From: Candidatus Accumulibacter cognatus
GTDB taxonomy: Bacteria > Pseudomonadota > Gammaproteobacteria > Burkholderiales > Rhodocyclaceae
NCBI GenBank assembly: GCA_013414765.1
Contig: CP058708.1
Location: 3,653,553 to 3,717,552 of the forward strand
Reading direction: 5' to 3'
DNA length: 64,000 bases
This document shows, one piece after another, positions 43,191 through 50,457 of this stretch; the first letter of the stretch is position 1, and each line of letters begins with the position of its first letter. Below the pieces are notes generated by a model. The model saw nothing but the letters and a program-made list of their open reading frames with translations, was not told the DNA's origin and ran no database searches. The translations under genes and the position numbers were made by a program.

Positions 43191-44898
43191 GTAAACGTTC
43201 ACATCCCCCTCCGTTTTTTTACGCTGCTGCCGGGATAGCGGGAAGCGGGGGAAGTTCCAGGCCCTTGCGAGCCGCCCGGATGACAGTGCCGAGATAGCGC
43301 CATGAGGAGGCGCCGCGAAGACGGCAAGTTTCGATGACGCTGGCGAGGAGAGCGAAAGCACGCGTACCCGCTTCGGAGCGCGTGCCGTGGCTGATGTGGC
43401 GGGCAATGACCCAGTGGCGCAGGGCCTGTTCGGCGGCGTTGTTGGAGAGCGGCAAATGCGGCTCGCCGAGCGGACGCATGATCACCTCCCAGTCGTAGAG
43501 GAATTCACGCGCGACGCTGCGCAGCGCCGGGTGGGCATCACTCCAGTGAGCGGTGCACAGGCTCTTCAGCCGATCGACATGGGTCGCGTAGAGGAAGGGT
43601 AGCCCTTCCGGCGGAAGATCGATCCGCGCCGCGTAGATGGCATCCTTCAGCGTGTGCATGAGGCCTTCCATCTCCTGCCCGACGCCAGATACCCGGCCAT
43701 CGCTGGATTCGGCCAGGCCCCGCAGCTTCCGTATCAGATGCGGCCAGCAGCGCAGGCGATTCAGCCAGGCCCGGTAGACACGGTAACCATCGCTGATCAG
43801 GATGCCGTAATAGCCATCCTGCAGGACATTCTCCAGCATTTCCGCGTGCCGCGGGCCAATCACGAAGAGGACCGTCCAGGGGGTTACCAAGGCCCACAGC
43901 CAGAGCAGCAGGCGGTTCTCCGGCCAGGAGGTCTCATCCACATTCAGTTGCGGTTCCTGCAGGAGGTCGGCCACCAGCACGTCCTCCAGCGGAAAACTGG
44001 CGCGCCCGGCTTCCCGGAGGGTCTCGTCGATCACGCCGACACTGAGCAGCAGGCCAAACATTTCCATCAGCGCCTCCCGAATCCGCGGCCGGGACAGACG
44101 CAGGCGCAGCGCAAGGAACACGATGAGTCCGGCCAACTGCGGACCAACCAGGCGCCATTCGCCCAACTCAACCTGCTCCCACTCATGCTCTCCTGCGGAC
44201 CGCCAGGGCTGCGCACGGCTGACATGGTCGCAGTGGTCGCAGTTCGTTTCGAGCAGATAGTGGCGGATGATAAGGAACATCAGCCCAATCTGGCCCTCGA
44301 CCGGTGGTGCAATGTCGATCTCGTCCCAGGCGGTGTAACGCTTCGAAGGAGCGTCCGCTGAAAGCGCCTGCGCACAAGCGGTACAGTTCTCAGGGCGGTG
44401 ATCGCAGGTGCCAGTGACCGCGAGCTTTTGCGTCCGGCCGTAGCCCGGGCTGCCGGGCTGCTTGCCCGCTTTCTTGCGGGAAGCTTTCGCCGCTGTCGAA
44501 GGCTTCACGGCGGCTTTGGCCGTGTCTTCCTCGACCTCGGTGACTTCTGTCTCGGTCTCGCCGGGCAAAGTCTCGATGACCGGAACAGTGCTCTCCTCAG
44601 GGCCTTCGGGTTTCGCCCAGGGCGCCTGACTGGTCGGCGGACGCGAGCTGTTCTCCGGGTTCCGGTGCAGCCGATCCTGCAACTCCTTGACGTCGTGCAG
44701 CAGACGCTTCGACACTTCCAGCAATAGCTCCGCCGGCAGCCTTTTCAGCCAGTCGTCGTCCATCTGGAGAAGGTCGTGCTTACGCAGGTACATCGGGGCG
44801 GGTCGTCGTTGGGTACCGACATCATGACATAGAAATTTTCGCTGCGGCGTAAATTTCAGGAAAATTAACGTTCACTGAGCAGGGGGGTGAACGTTTAC
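43191..44898. mobile_element. IS66-family insertion sequence with 8-bp target duplication
   Basis: Terminal inverted repeats begin GTAAACGTTCAC at both ends (43191-43202, and complement at 44887-44898). The flanks carry the direct repeat CATCAACC (43183-43190 and 44899-44906), the 8-bp duplication expected for IS66. Only the large transposase gene is present, as in the compact ISBst12-like subgroup. The element looks intact and recently inserted. Confidence 0.93.
43219..44793 (-). CDS. IS66 family transposase
   Basis: A 524-residue transposase. The N-terminal coiled coil and linker (LLLEVSKRLLHDVKELQDRL; NPENSSRPPTSQAPW) precede a zinc-finger-like region (CDHRPENCTACAQAL) and the IS66 DDE domain. 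Likely catalytic residues are D in NVDETSWP, D in ILISDGYRVY and E in NNAAEQALRHWV. Full length with no internal stop. It fills almost the entire element. Confidence 0.96.
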   Translation of the reverse strand: MYLRKHDLLQMDDDWLKRLPAELLLEVSKRLLHDVKELQDRLHRNPENSSRPPTSQAPWAKPEGPEESTVPVIETLPGETETEVTEVEEDTAKAAVKPSTAAKASRKKAGKQPGSPGYGRTQKLAVTGTCDHRPENCTACAQALSADAPSKRYTAWDEIDIAPPVEGQIGLMFLIIRHYLLETNCDHCDHVSRAQPWRSAGEHEWEQVELGEWRLVGPQLAGLIVFLALRLRLSRPRIREALMEMFGLLLSVGVIDETLREAGRASFPLEDVLVADLLQEPQLNVDETSWPENRLLLWLWALVTPWTVLFVIGPRHAEMLENVLQDGYYGILISDGYRVYRAWLNRLRCWPHLIRKLRGLAESSDGRVSGVGQEMEGLMHTLKDAIYAARIDLPPEGLPFLYATHVDRLKSLCTAHWSDAHPALRSVAREFLYDWEVIMRPLGEPHLPLSNNAAEQALRHWVIARHISHGTRSEAGTRAFALLASVIETCRLRGASSWRYLGTVIRAARKGLELPPLPAIPAAA

Positions 44899-45035
44899 CA
44901 TCAACCTGGTTGACCGTGGGATGATTGCCCATCAATAAAGCTGACCATGTTCACCCCCGGCTATTCTTGGGGATGGTTACTGGGTAACCCCGTTCCTCTT
45001 GAATGGGGTAACAGCTCGACGACTGCCACCCTCTA

Positions 45036-45761
45036 TTACAGCTTGCCCTTCAGAGCCTCTCGTACCGCCGCAGCTTCACCGGTCTTCTTTCCCATCTCGG
45101 CAGCCGAAGCGAACATGAAGGATCCCGAATCTACGTTCACGGAGCGCGTTTCCACTACTAGTACATTTCCCTTCTCGTCCATCCAGTTAAAAGTAAGTTT
45201 CTCGTACGCTACCCCGATACGAGTATGCGCCGTCGAAAGCTCCTTCTTTGGTTCTCCGAATTTCTCTGTGAGAAGGCTTGCCAACTGAATCAATTCATCA
45301 TTTCTTCCGTAACCCTTGACAAAGTTTATGGCTCCATCCGCACCAACGCGGGTGTCGAGCAGGGGAACATGAATGTTCCCGAACTGGACATCTACAAGGT
45401 GCTTGTCCTGGTCAGGATTTATCTCATAGCAATATTCTTTCCTCTTGGCTGTCTCAAGACACAGGCTTTCAAGCGCAGCACGCTGCTTCGGCACACCGAT
45501 GAGAATGCCTCGAAAACTCAAAGGGATAGAGGTAAGAGAAGGTTTCTGGACGGAACCCACATTTTCAGCATCCGAGTTGCTTTTCAGCTTTTTGACGGCA
45601 CCCATGCAAAGCACCTTCTGATTAGGGGTCTTGATCAGATCGCACCCCTTCATCATTGCAGCCATCTCATTAGGAGTCAAAGGCGGTTGGTGTGCGTAAG
45701 CACCAGTGCCAAGAACCCAATATGTAAGACCCACACCAACGAGTCGCAACGTGCTATGCAT
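45036..45761 (-). CDS. Hypothetical exported protein, 241 aa
   Basis: A 241-residue protein starting MHSTLRLVGVGLTYWVLGTG with a signal peptide ending near AYA. The mature region contains C-rich helices (MMKGCDLIKTPNQKVLCMGA) and a repeated beta unit (FRGILIGVPKQRAALESLCL and VPLLDTRVGADGAINFVKGY) similar in style to small periplasmic proteins of unknown function. I chose this ATG because AGGA precedes it by seven bases and the signal starts here. It lies in a locally AT-richer region right of the IS66 element. Confidence 0.7.
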   Translation of the reverse strand: MHSTLRLVGVGLTYWVLGTGAYAHQPPLTPNEMAAMMKGCDLIKTPNQKVLCMGAVKKLKSNSDAENVGSVQKPSLTSIPLSFRGILIGVPKQRAALESLCLETAKRKEYCYEINPDQDKHLVDVQFGNIHVPLLDTRVGADGAINFVKGYGRNDELIQLASLLTEKFGEPKKELSTAHTRIGVAYEKLTFNWMDEKGNVLVVETRSVNVDSGSFMFASAAEMGKKTGEAAAVREALKGKL

Positions 45762-45859
45762 TCCTGGTTCCTGAGAAGGTTTGCCTGCCAAGTATTGGGA
45801 GGAGAGGAAAAGCCGAATTGTTACATACTTCATCCTTTCCGCACCACGCTCTCTCTGCT

Positions 45860-46108
45860 TCAACCATTTTCGTCGGCGATCAATGCCGCTTCGCGGCCGA
45901 TGGCCACCGAGCTGGCATCGTTGCGCGTGCGCAAGGCATCGAAGGCGCTCACTTCCTTGCCGGTCAGTTCGCGGTTCTTCGAAGCGGCGTGCTCGGTGAG
46001 GCTGCGCGCTTCCTTGACCAGGGTGGTCTTGCGATCCTGAAACTCGCGCAGGTGCTTACTCTTATGGTTGCCCAACAGCAATAAGCCGCGGGCGGGTTCT
46101 ATGGGCAC
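45860..46108 (-). pseudogene. Possible phage capsid (HK97-type) N-terminal fragment
   Basis: An 82-residue frame with LREFQDRKTTLVKEARSLTE, then GKEVSAFDALRTRND. This resembles the scaffold-like N-terminal coiled coil of HK97-type major capsid proteins, where residues E-x-x-x-FDAL recur. No capsid core follows. It is probably a prophage remnant; the match is to a low-complexity helical region, so confidence is limited. Confidence 0.4.
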
Positions 46109-46280
46109 AACAAAGCCGACCGGATGCGGTTTGGGTTGGGGACGACGACCGACCAGTCGGCTTAGTGTGGGGTGGCGAGTAATCGGACAGATAGATTCAT
46201 CGACGCTGGCGAAGCGCCATCGACTGTGCAGGTGTAAGTATTTCCGACAAGAGCGATGGATGTAGGCTGGTGAGCTCTAA

Positions 46281-46320
46281 AACGACTCGGCGACCTTGTG
46301 CGCCGAAGCATGGGTCGCCG
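46281..46320 (-). terminator. Probable terminator of the lectin-type PEP-CTERM gene
   Basis: CGGCGACC (46288-46295) and GGTCGCCG (46313-46320) form an 8-bp stem with a 17-base loop. On the minus strand it is followed by a short GTTTT run. It lies 20 bases after the stop codon. Confidence 0.5.
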
Positions 46321-46340
46321 ATTGGTCGAGGGCTTGAAAT

Positions 46341-46946
46341 CTAATTGCTGGTACGACCCCTCACGCGCCGCCGTGCCAGCATCAGCCCGGTTAGACCGAA
46401 GCCCAGTAGCCCAACGATCGAGGGTTCCGGAACTGGCACGGTATCGAATTCAACGACATAGCCATCAGCAGAGGTAGCCCCGTTCAAATCGTTCCAGGCC
46501 TTTCCATCGGCATGAACACCATGGTCGAATACGATTCTGTCCTCGGTCCCTCCCGAATTGTTCGGCTCTCCGGGTTCCCAATTGGAGTAGGCAAACGCCT
46601 CACCAGTGACCCACGACCAGCCATCAGCGGGTTCCGTCGAGCCGGGCTGCTGCACCCCACCCGTCCAGTGAAGGTGAATAGCTAGGGCACCAAATGTTGA
46701 GGTAAGGAAGATGTTTTCTGAGGAACTCGTGATCGTGACCAGATGACCCGCTGCACCGAGATGCGTCATGGCCGACGCGGCGGAATTGGCGTCGCTCCAG
46801 GTTATCGGCGAATCAATAACCTCATAGTAGTGACCATTGCTGCCATTCAAGACCGGAACCGCTCCAGCCTCCATGCATGGCAGCACCATCAGTGACACGC
46901 CGGCCAATAGCCCCGCCAGGAGTTTTTTCGCCATCTTTGCCTTCAT
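46341..46946 (-). CDS. C-type lectin domain PEP-CTERM protein
   Basis: A 201-residue exported protein. The signal (LLAGLLAGVSLMVLPCMEAG) is followed by a C-type lectin-like domain: GSNGHYYEVIDSPITWSDAN, GHLVTITSSSEN, WSWVTGEAFAYSNWEPGEPN and the loop EPNNSGG with RIVFDHG and AWNDLN. It ends with the exosortase signal VPVPEPSIVGLLGFGLTGLM and a basic tail. It probably binds carbohydrate in the extracellular matrix. A near-consensus sigma-54 promoter lies 112 bases upstream. Confidence 0.93.
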   Translation of the reverse strand: MKAKMAKKLLAGLLAGVSLMVLPCMEAGAVPVLNGSNGHYYEVIDSPITWSDANSAASAMTHLGAAGHLVTITSSSENIFLTSTFGALAIHLHWTGGVQQPGSTEPADGWSWVTGEAFAYSNWEPGEPNNSGGTEDRIVFDHGVHADGKAWNDLNGATSADGYVVEFDTVPVPEPSIVGLLGFGLTGLMLARRRVRGRTSN

Positions 46947-47057
46947 TTTCGCACTCCCTGAATATTTCGTCTGTGGTTTCGGGTGACGGCGATGTCGAAT
47001 CTCAAAACACGTCCGTGTAGCCGTGTTGTTGGAATACCCATGCCGTTAGTAGTGTAA

Positions 47058-47073
47058 AGCAATAATGGTGCCA
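47058..47073 (-). promoter_or_regulatory. Sigma-54 promoter of the lectin-type PEP-CTERM gene
   Basis: On the minus strand TGGCACCATTATTGCT matches the RpoN consensus TGGCAC-N5-TTGCW, with GG and GC ten bases apart. The predicted start site is about 100 bases before the ATG. PEP-CTERM genes are known to be controlled by the RpoN-dependent PrsK/PrsR system in other bacteria. Confidence 0.8.
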
Positions 47074-47389
47074 TAATTGTAGTTAATTGTTGTATATGGA
47101 AAATTCCCGCAGACAAGCATCGGCAAAGGCAAAGGTGTAAAAAATATCGACACCACTACGTTAAGGAGAATGGCCATGCCGGGACGATTCATCACGTCGA
47201 TCCAGGTCCCGCGCAGTGAAATATCACTCGCAAACCACGGATTGCCCTCATCTTATAATCGGCAGCACATCTCTCGTCCGCACCAACCGCGACGCCCCGG
47301 GCTTCACCGCGGCCCGGGCATCCCGCCGCATCTTCCTGACGACCTCGTCGAAGAGTACGCTCCTGCCCATGTAGAAGTCCTTGCCGATC

Positions 47390-47457
47390 CGGACATATCG
47401 GAGTTCCGGACATATCGGAGTTCCGGACATATCGGAGTTCCGGACATATCGGAGTTC
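47390..47457. repeat. Four exact tandem copies of a 17-bp unit
   Basis: CGGACATATCGGAGTTC is repeated four times without mismatch. It lies in the gap downstream of the lectin operon promoter and 50 bases beyond the mrpG stop. Because 17 is not a multiple of three, copy-number change would shift any frame running through it. A minus-strand frame ending near 47248 (MGRSVLFDEVVRKMRRDARA) may be the tail of a degraded gene. Confidence 0.9.
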
Positions 47458-47506
47458 GAGCGAGTACAGGACAAGGTCCGCCAGCGTCTGCCCCGGCAGA
47501 GCAATT

Positions 47507-47860
47507 TCACGGGCCTTTCTGGCATTCCTTCCTGGCCCTTACCCGTCGCCTGCCATCATCAACCATCGCCTGTCGGTGCAGCGCGGCCTTGGCCAGCAGG
47601 TGCGCGGTGACGGGCGCGCTGATGAATAGGAAAAACAAGATCGCCAGCTCGTGCAGGCTGATGCCGCCGTTCTCGCAGCTTGAAAAGAAGATCGCCGAAG
47701 CGAGCAGCAGTGCCCCGACGCCGAGCGTCGTCGCTTTGGTCGGACCGTGCAGGCGAGTCAGGAAATCCGGCAGGCGCGCCAGACCGATCGAACCGAGCAG
47801 GACGAACAGGGCGCCGAGGACGATCAGGGCGGCGACGGTGGCTTCGCTCAGTGCGTTCAT
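47507..47860 (-). CDS. mrpG: Na+/H+ antiporter subunit G
   Basis: A 117-residue PhaG/MnhG/MrpG subunit with three helices: AALIVLGALFVLLGSIGLAR, KATTLGVGALLLASAIFF and ELAILFFLFISAPVTAHLLA. LPDFLTRLHGPTKA is the family signature. It is last of the Mrp operon, overlapping mrpF by four bases, and is needed for assembly of the cation/proton antiporter complex. Confidence 0.96.
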   Translation of the reverse strand: MNALSEATVAALIVLGALFVLLGSIGLARLPDFLTRLHGPTKATTLGVGALLLASAIFFSSCENGGISLHELAILFFLFISAPVTAHLLAKAALHRQAMVDDGRRRVRARKECQKGP

Positions 47861-48126
47861 TCGATGATGTCTCCGCGCAGCAGGAACTTGCACAGCGCGA
47901 CGGTGCCGACGAAGCCGAGCAGCGCCAGCAGCAGCGCCGCCTCGAAATAGGCGGTGCTGGCGCTGTTGATGCCGAACAGCACCAGGAGCGCGATGGCGTT
48001 GATTCCCAGGGTGTCGAGCGCCAAAATGCGGTCGCTGGTGTCGGGTCCGCGCAGCAGTCGATAGAGGTTGAGTGCCAGGGCTGCGCCGATCAGGACGAAG
48101 GCCATCTCGATGGCGGAATTCAGCAT
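47857..48126 (-). CDS. mrpF: Na+/H+ antiporter subunit F
   Basis: An 89-residue MrpF/PhaF subunit: three helices and the conserved YRLLRGPDTSDRILALDTLG motif. It starts within the end of mrpE and overlaps mrpG. It is part of the hetero-oligomeric membrane antiporter. Confidence 0.96.
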   Translation of the reverse strand: MLNSAIEMAFVLIGAALALNLYRLLRGPDTSDRILALDTLGINAIALLVLFGINSASTAYFEAALLLALLGFVGTVALCKFLLRGDIIE

Positions 48127-48611
48127 GCAAAGATCTCCTTGAGCGGCGACTCGTAACGCGTCTTGATTTCGCGCACCAGTGCCTGCGGATCGGGTGCATC
48201 GAGCGCATGGATCAGCAAAGTCCAGCGTTGACGGTCGACGTCGATCGACAGCGTGCCGGGGGTCAGAGAAACGACGCTGGCGAGCAGGGTGGCGACGAAT
48301 GGGTCGCGCAGGTCGAGCGGCACTTCGACGAAGGCTGGAGATAGCCGGTGCAGCGGCCCGATGACCTGGCGTGCGACCCGCCAGTTGGCGGTGACGATGT
48401 CGAGCGCAAAGACCCCGAGGAAACGCAGCGCCTGCCCTGGCCGCACCAGGCGCGGCGGGTCTGGCCAGAAGGGGCGGGTCAACCGCGGCACGACGATGGC
48501 CAGCAAGGCACCGAGCAACAGCAGGCCGGGCGGCGCTGCGTTGGTGATCACCGTCCACAGCAGAAAGACGGTCAGCGACAGGAATGGCCGCGGGAACAGC
48601 CTGTGGATCAT
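48120..48611 (-). CDS. mrpE: Na+/H+ antiporter subunit E
   Basis: A 163-residue MrpE subunit with two N-terminal helices (FLSLTVFLLWTVITN; GLLLLGALLAIVVPRLT), an FALDIVTANWRVARQVIGP motif and a cytosolic C-terminal domain (ASVVSLTPGTLSIDVDRQRW). It overlaps mrpD by four bases. Starts inside the longer frame were rejected in favour of MIHRLFPRPFLSL. Confidence 0.96.
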   Translation of the reverse strand: MIHRLFPRPFLSLTVFLLWTVITNAAPPGLLLLGALLAIVVPRLTRPFWPDPPRLVRPGQALRFLGVFALDIVTANWRVARQVIGPLHRLSPAFVEVPLDLRDPFVATLLASVVSLTPGTLSIDVDRQRWTLLIHALDAPDPQALVREIKTRYESPLKEIFAC

Positions 48612-50122
48612 TGCGCCGCCTTGCGTAAGGAGGTCGCCATGCTTGTTCCGAGCACACCCGCGACATACGCGCCGGGCGCCTGCAGCTGGCTGGCTGTGCG
48701 TTCGGCGTAAGCCGCCAGTGGGCGCGCGGCAATGGCCAGCAGCGGTCCGGCGGCGACCAGCAGCAGCGTTGCCGTCGCTCTCTGCCAGGCGATCGCCCCG
48801 CTCGGCGGCGGTGCGGCAAGCGTCGCCGGTTTCCAGATCAGCAGGCAGCCGTCGCGTGCGAGGGCGATCATGACGATAAAACCCGACGCCAGCAACACGC
48901 TCCATATCGCCGTCCCGGCCGGGACGGCACGCAGCGTGGTCAGCAACATCAGCTTGCCGAGGAAGCCGGAGAAGGGCGGCAGTCCGGCAGTGGTCGCCGC
49001 GAGGATCAGGAAAGCGACCTGCAGCCAGGTCGTGGGCGGCGGTCCGGCGCGGAAGTGATCGGCAGCTTCGCCACGCCGTTCGGCAATGACGCCTGCCAGC
49101 AGGAAGAAGGCGGCGCCGGCCAGTGTCGAGTGCACAAGGTAAAAGAGCGCAGCCGCAGCGACCTGGGCGTTTGCCTGAGCCGGCGTCAGCAGCAGCGTGC
49201 CGGCGGAGAGCAGCACCAGCCAGGCGGCGAGGGCGCGCAGGCGGCTGGCCGTGAGGACGCCGAACGCGGCGAAGACGACGGTGGCGATTGCCAGCGTGGT
49301 TAGCCAATGGTCGAGCAGATCGGGGATGGTCGGTGTCAGGGCGATCGCCTGCACGCGCAGGAGGGCGACGATGCCGACCTTGGTCATGATCGCAAACAGC
49401 GCGGCGACCGGCGCGCCGGCGGCGCTATAGGTATGCGGCAGCCAGAACGACAGCGGCAATAACCCGGCCTTGAGGACGAAGACGGCGATCAGCAGCGCAA
49501 ACGCCAGCCGGGCGAGCGCCGGATCGTGCCCGGGCAGGGTCAGACGATGTGCCAGATCTGCGAGGTTGAGCGTCCCCAGTGTCCCGTAGAGCAGCCCGAG
49601 GGCGATCAGAAAGAGCGCCGAGCCAATCAGATTGAGCACCACGTAACTGATTCCGGCGCGTGTTCGGGCGAGGCCGCCGCCGTGTGCCAGCAGCGTGTAG
49701 GAGGCCAGCAGCATCACTTCGAAGAAGACGAAGAGGTTGAACAGGTCGCCGGTGAGGAAAGCACCGGTCAGGCCGACCAATTGCAGCTGAAAGAGCGGGT
49801 GGAAATGCCGTCCGCGCTCGTCGAAGCCGGCACTCGCGTAGAGCAGGGCGGCGAAACCGAGAACTGCGGTGAGGAGCGTCATCGCCGCTGCCAGGCGATC
49901 GACGACGAGGACGATGCCGAAGGGTGCCGGCCAGTCGCCGAGCGCGTAGATGCGCAGCAGGCCATCGTCGGCGAGCAGCGTCAACCAGGTGGTGACCAGG
50001 ACCAGCAGGGCGGTCGCCAGCAGGCCGACGACGCGCTGGCAGGTCAGTCGATCGGCCAGCATCTGCAGCAGGGCGGCGGCAAAGGGGATCAGGATCGGCA
50101 GGATCGGCGCGTGCGTGTTCAT
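48608..50122 (-). CDS. mrpD: Na+/H+ antiporter subunit D
   Basis: A 504-residue membrane protein of the Proton_antipo_M family related to complex I subunits. The motifs LTGDLFNLFVFFEVMLLASY, LLPLSFWLPHTYSAAGAPVA and FSGFLGKLMLL with many helices are typical of MrpD. Conserved Glu in FFEVML and Lys in VLKAGLLPL are expected to carry protons. The ATG at 50122 lies inside the end of mrpC by four bases. Confidence 0.96.
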   Translation of the reverse strand: MNTHAPILPILIPFAAALLQMLADRLTCQRVVGLLATALLVLVTTWLTLLADDGLLRIYALGDWPAPFGIVLVVDRLAAAMTLLTAVLGFAALLYASAGFDERGRHFHPLFQLQLVGLTGAFLTGDLFNLFVFFEVMLLASYTLLAHGGGLARTRAGISYVVLNLIGSALFLIALGLLYGTLGTLNLADLAHRLTLPGHDPALARLAFALLIAVFVLKAGLLPLSFWLPHTYSAAGAPVAALFAIMTKVGIVALLRVQAIALTPTIPDLLDHWLTTLAIATVVFAAFGVLTASRLRALAAWLVLLSAGTLLLTPAQANAQVAAAALFYLVHSTLAGAAFFLLAGVIAERRGEAADHFRAGPPPTTWLQVAFLILAATTAGLPPFSGFLGKLMLLTTLRAVPAGTAIWSVLLASGFIVMIALARDGCLLIWKPATLAAPPPSGAIAWQRATATLLLVAAGPLLAIAARPLAAYAERTASQLQAPGAYVAGVLGTSMATSLRKAAQ

Positions 50123-50457
50123 TGCCGCACATCCTCCGTGCTGACGGCGTCGACGTGATCGCCGCCCGACTCGGCCAGACTGCGCAGGGCGAGGATCGCC
50201 AGATAGGCGGTCATCCCGAAACCGATGACGATGGCCGTCAGTACCAGCGCCTGTGGCAAGGGATCGACATAGGCGGCACCGGCGCGGATCAACGGCGGTG
50301 CACCAACCTGCAGGCGGCCGCTGGCAAAGAGAAACAGGTTGACGGCATAGGACAGCAGCGTCAGGCCGAGGAGCACCGGGAAGGTGCGCGCGCGCAGGAT
50401 CAGGAAGACGCCACAGGCGGTCAGCACGCCGACGGCGATGGCCAGCATGGCTTCCAT
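50119..50457 (-). CDS. mrpC: Na+/H+ antiporter subunit C
   Basis: A 112-residue NuoK-like subunit with three helices: AIAVGVLTACGVFLILR, FPVLLGLTLLSYAVNLFLFA and QALVLTAIVIGFGMTAYLAI. DPLPQALVLTAIVIG is the family signature. It shares one base with the mrpAB stop and overlaps mrpD. Confidence 0.97.
   Translation of the reverse strand: MEAMLAIAVGVLTACGVFLILRARTFPVLLGLTLLSYAVNLFLFASGRLQVGAPPLIRAGAAYVDPLPQALVLTAIVIGFGMTAYLAILALRSLAESGGDHVDAVSTEDVRQ

Noticed and set aside
47248-47430. Minus-strand 60-aa frame containing MGRSVLFDEVVRKMRRDARA
   Set aside because: No family match, no ribosome site, and its start lies inside the 17-bp tandem repeats; noted only as a possible gene tail.
47390-47457. 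CRISPR array
   Set aside because: The repeats are directly adjacent with no spacers and there are no cas genes.
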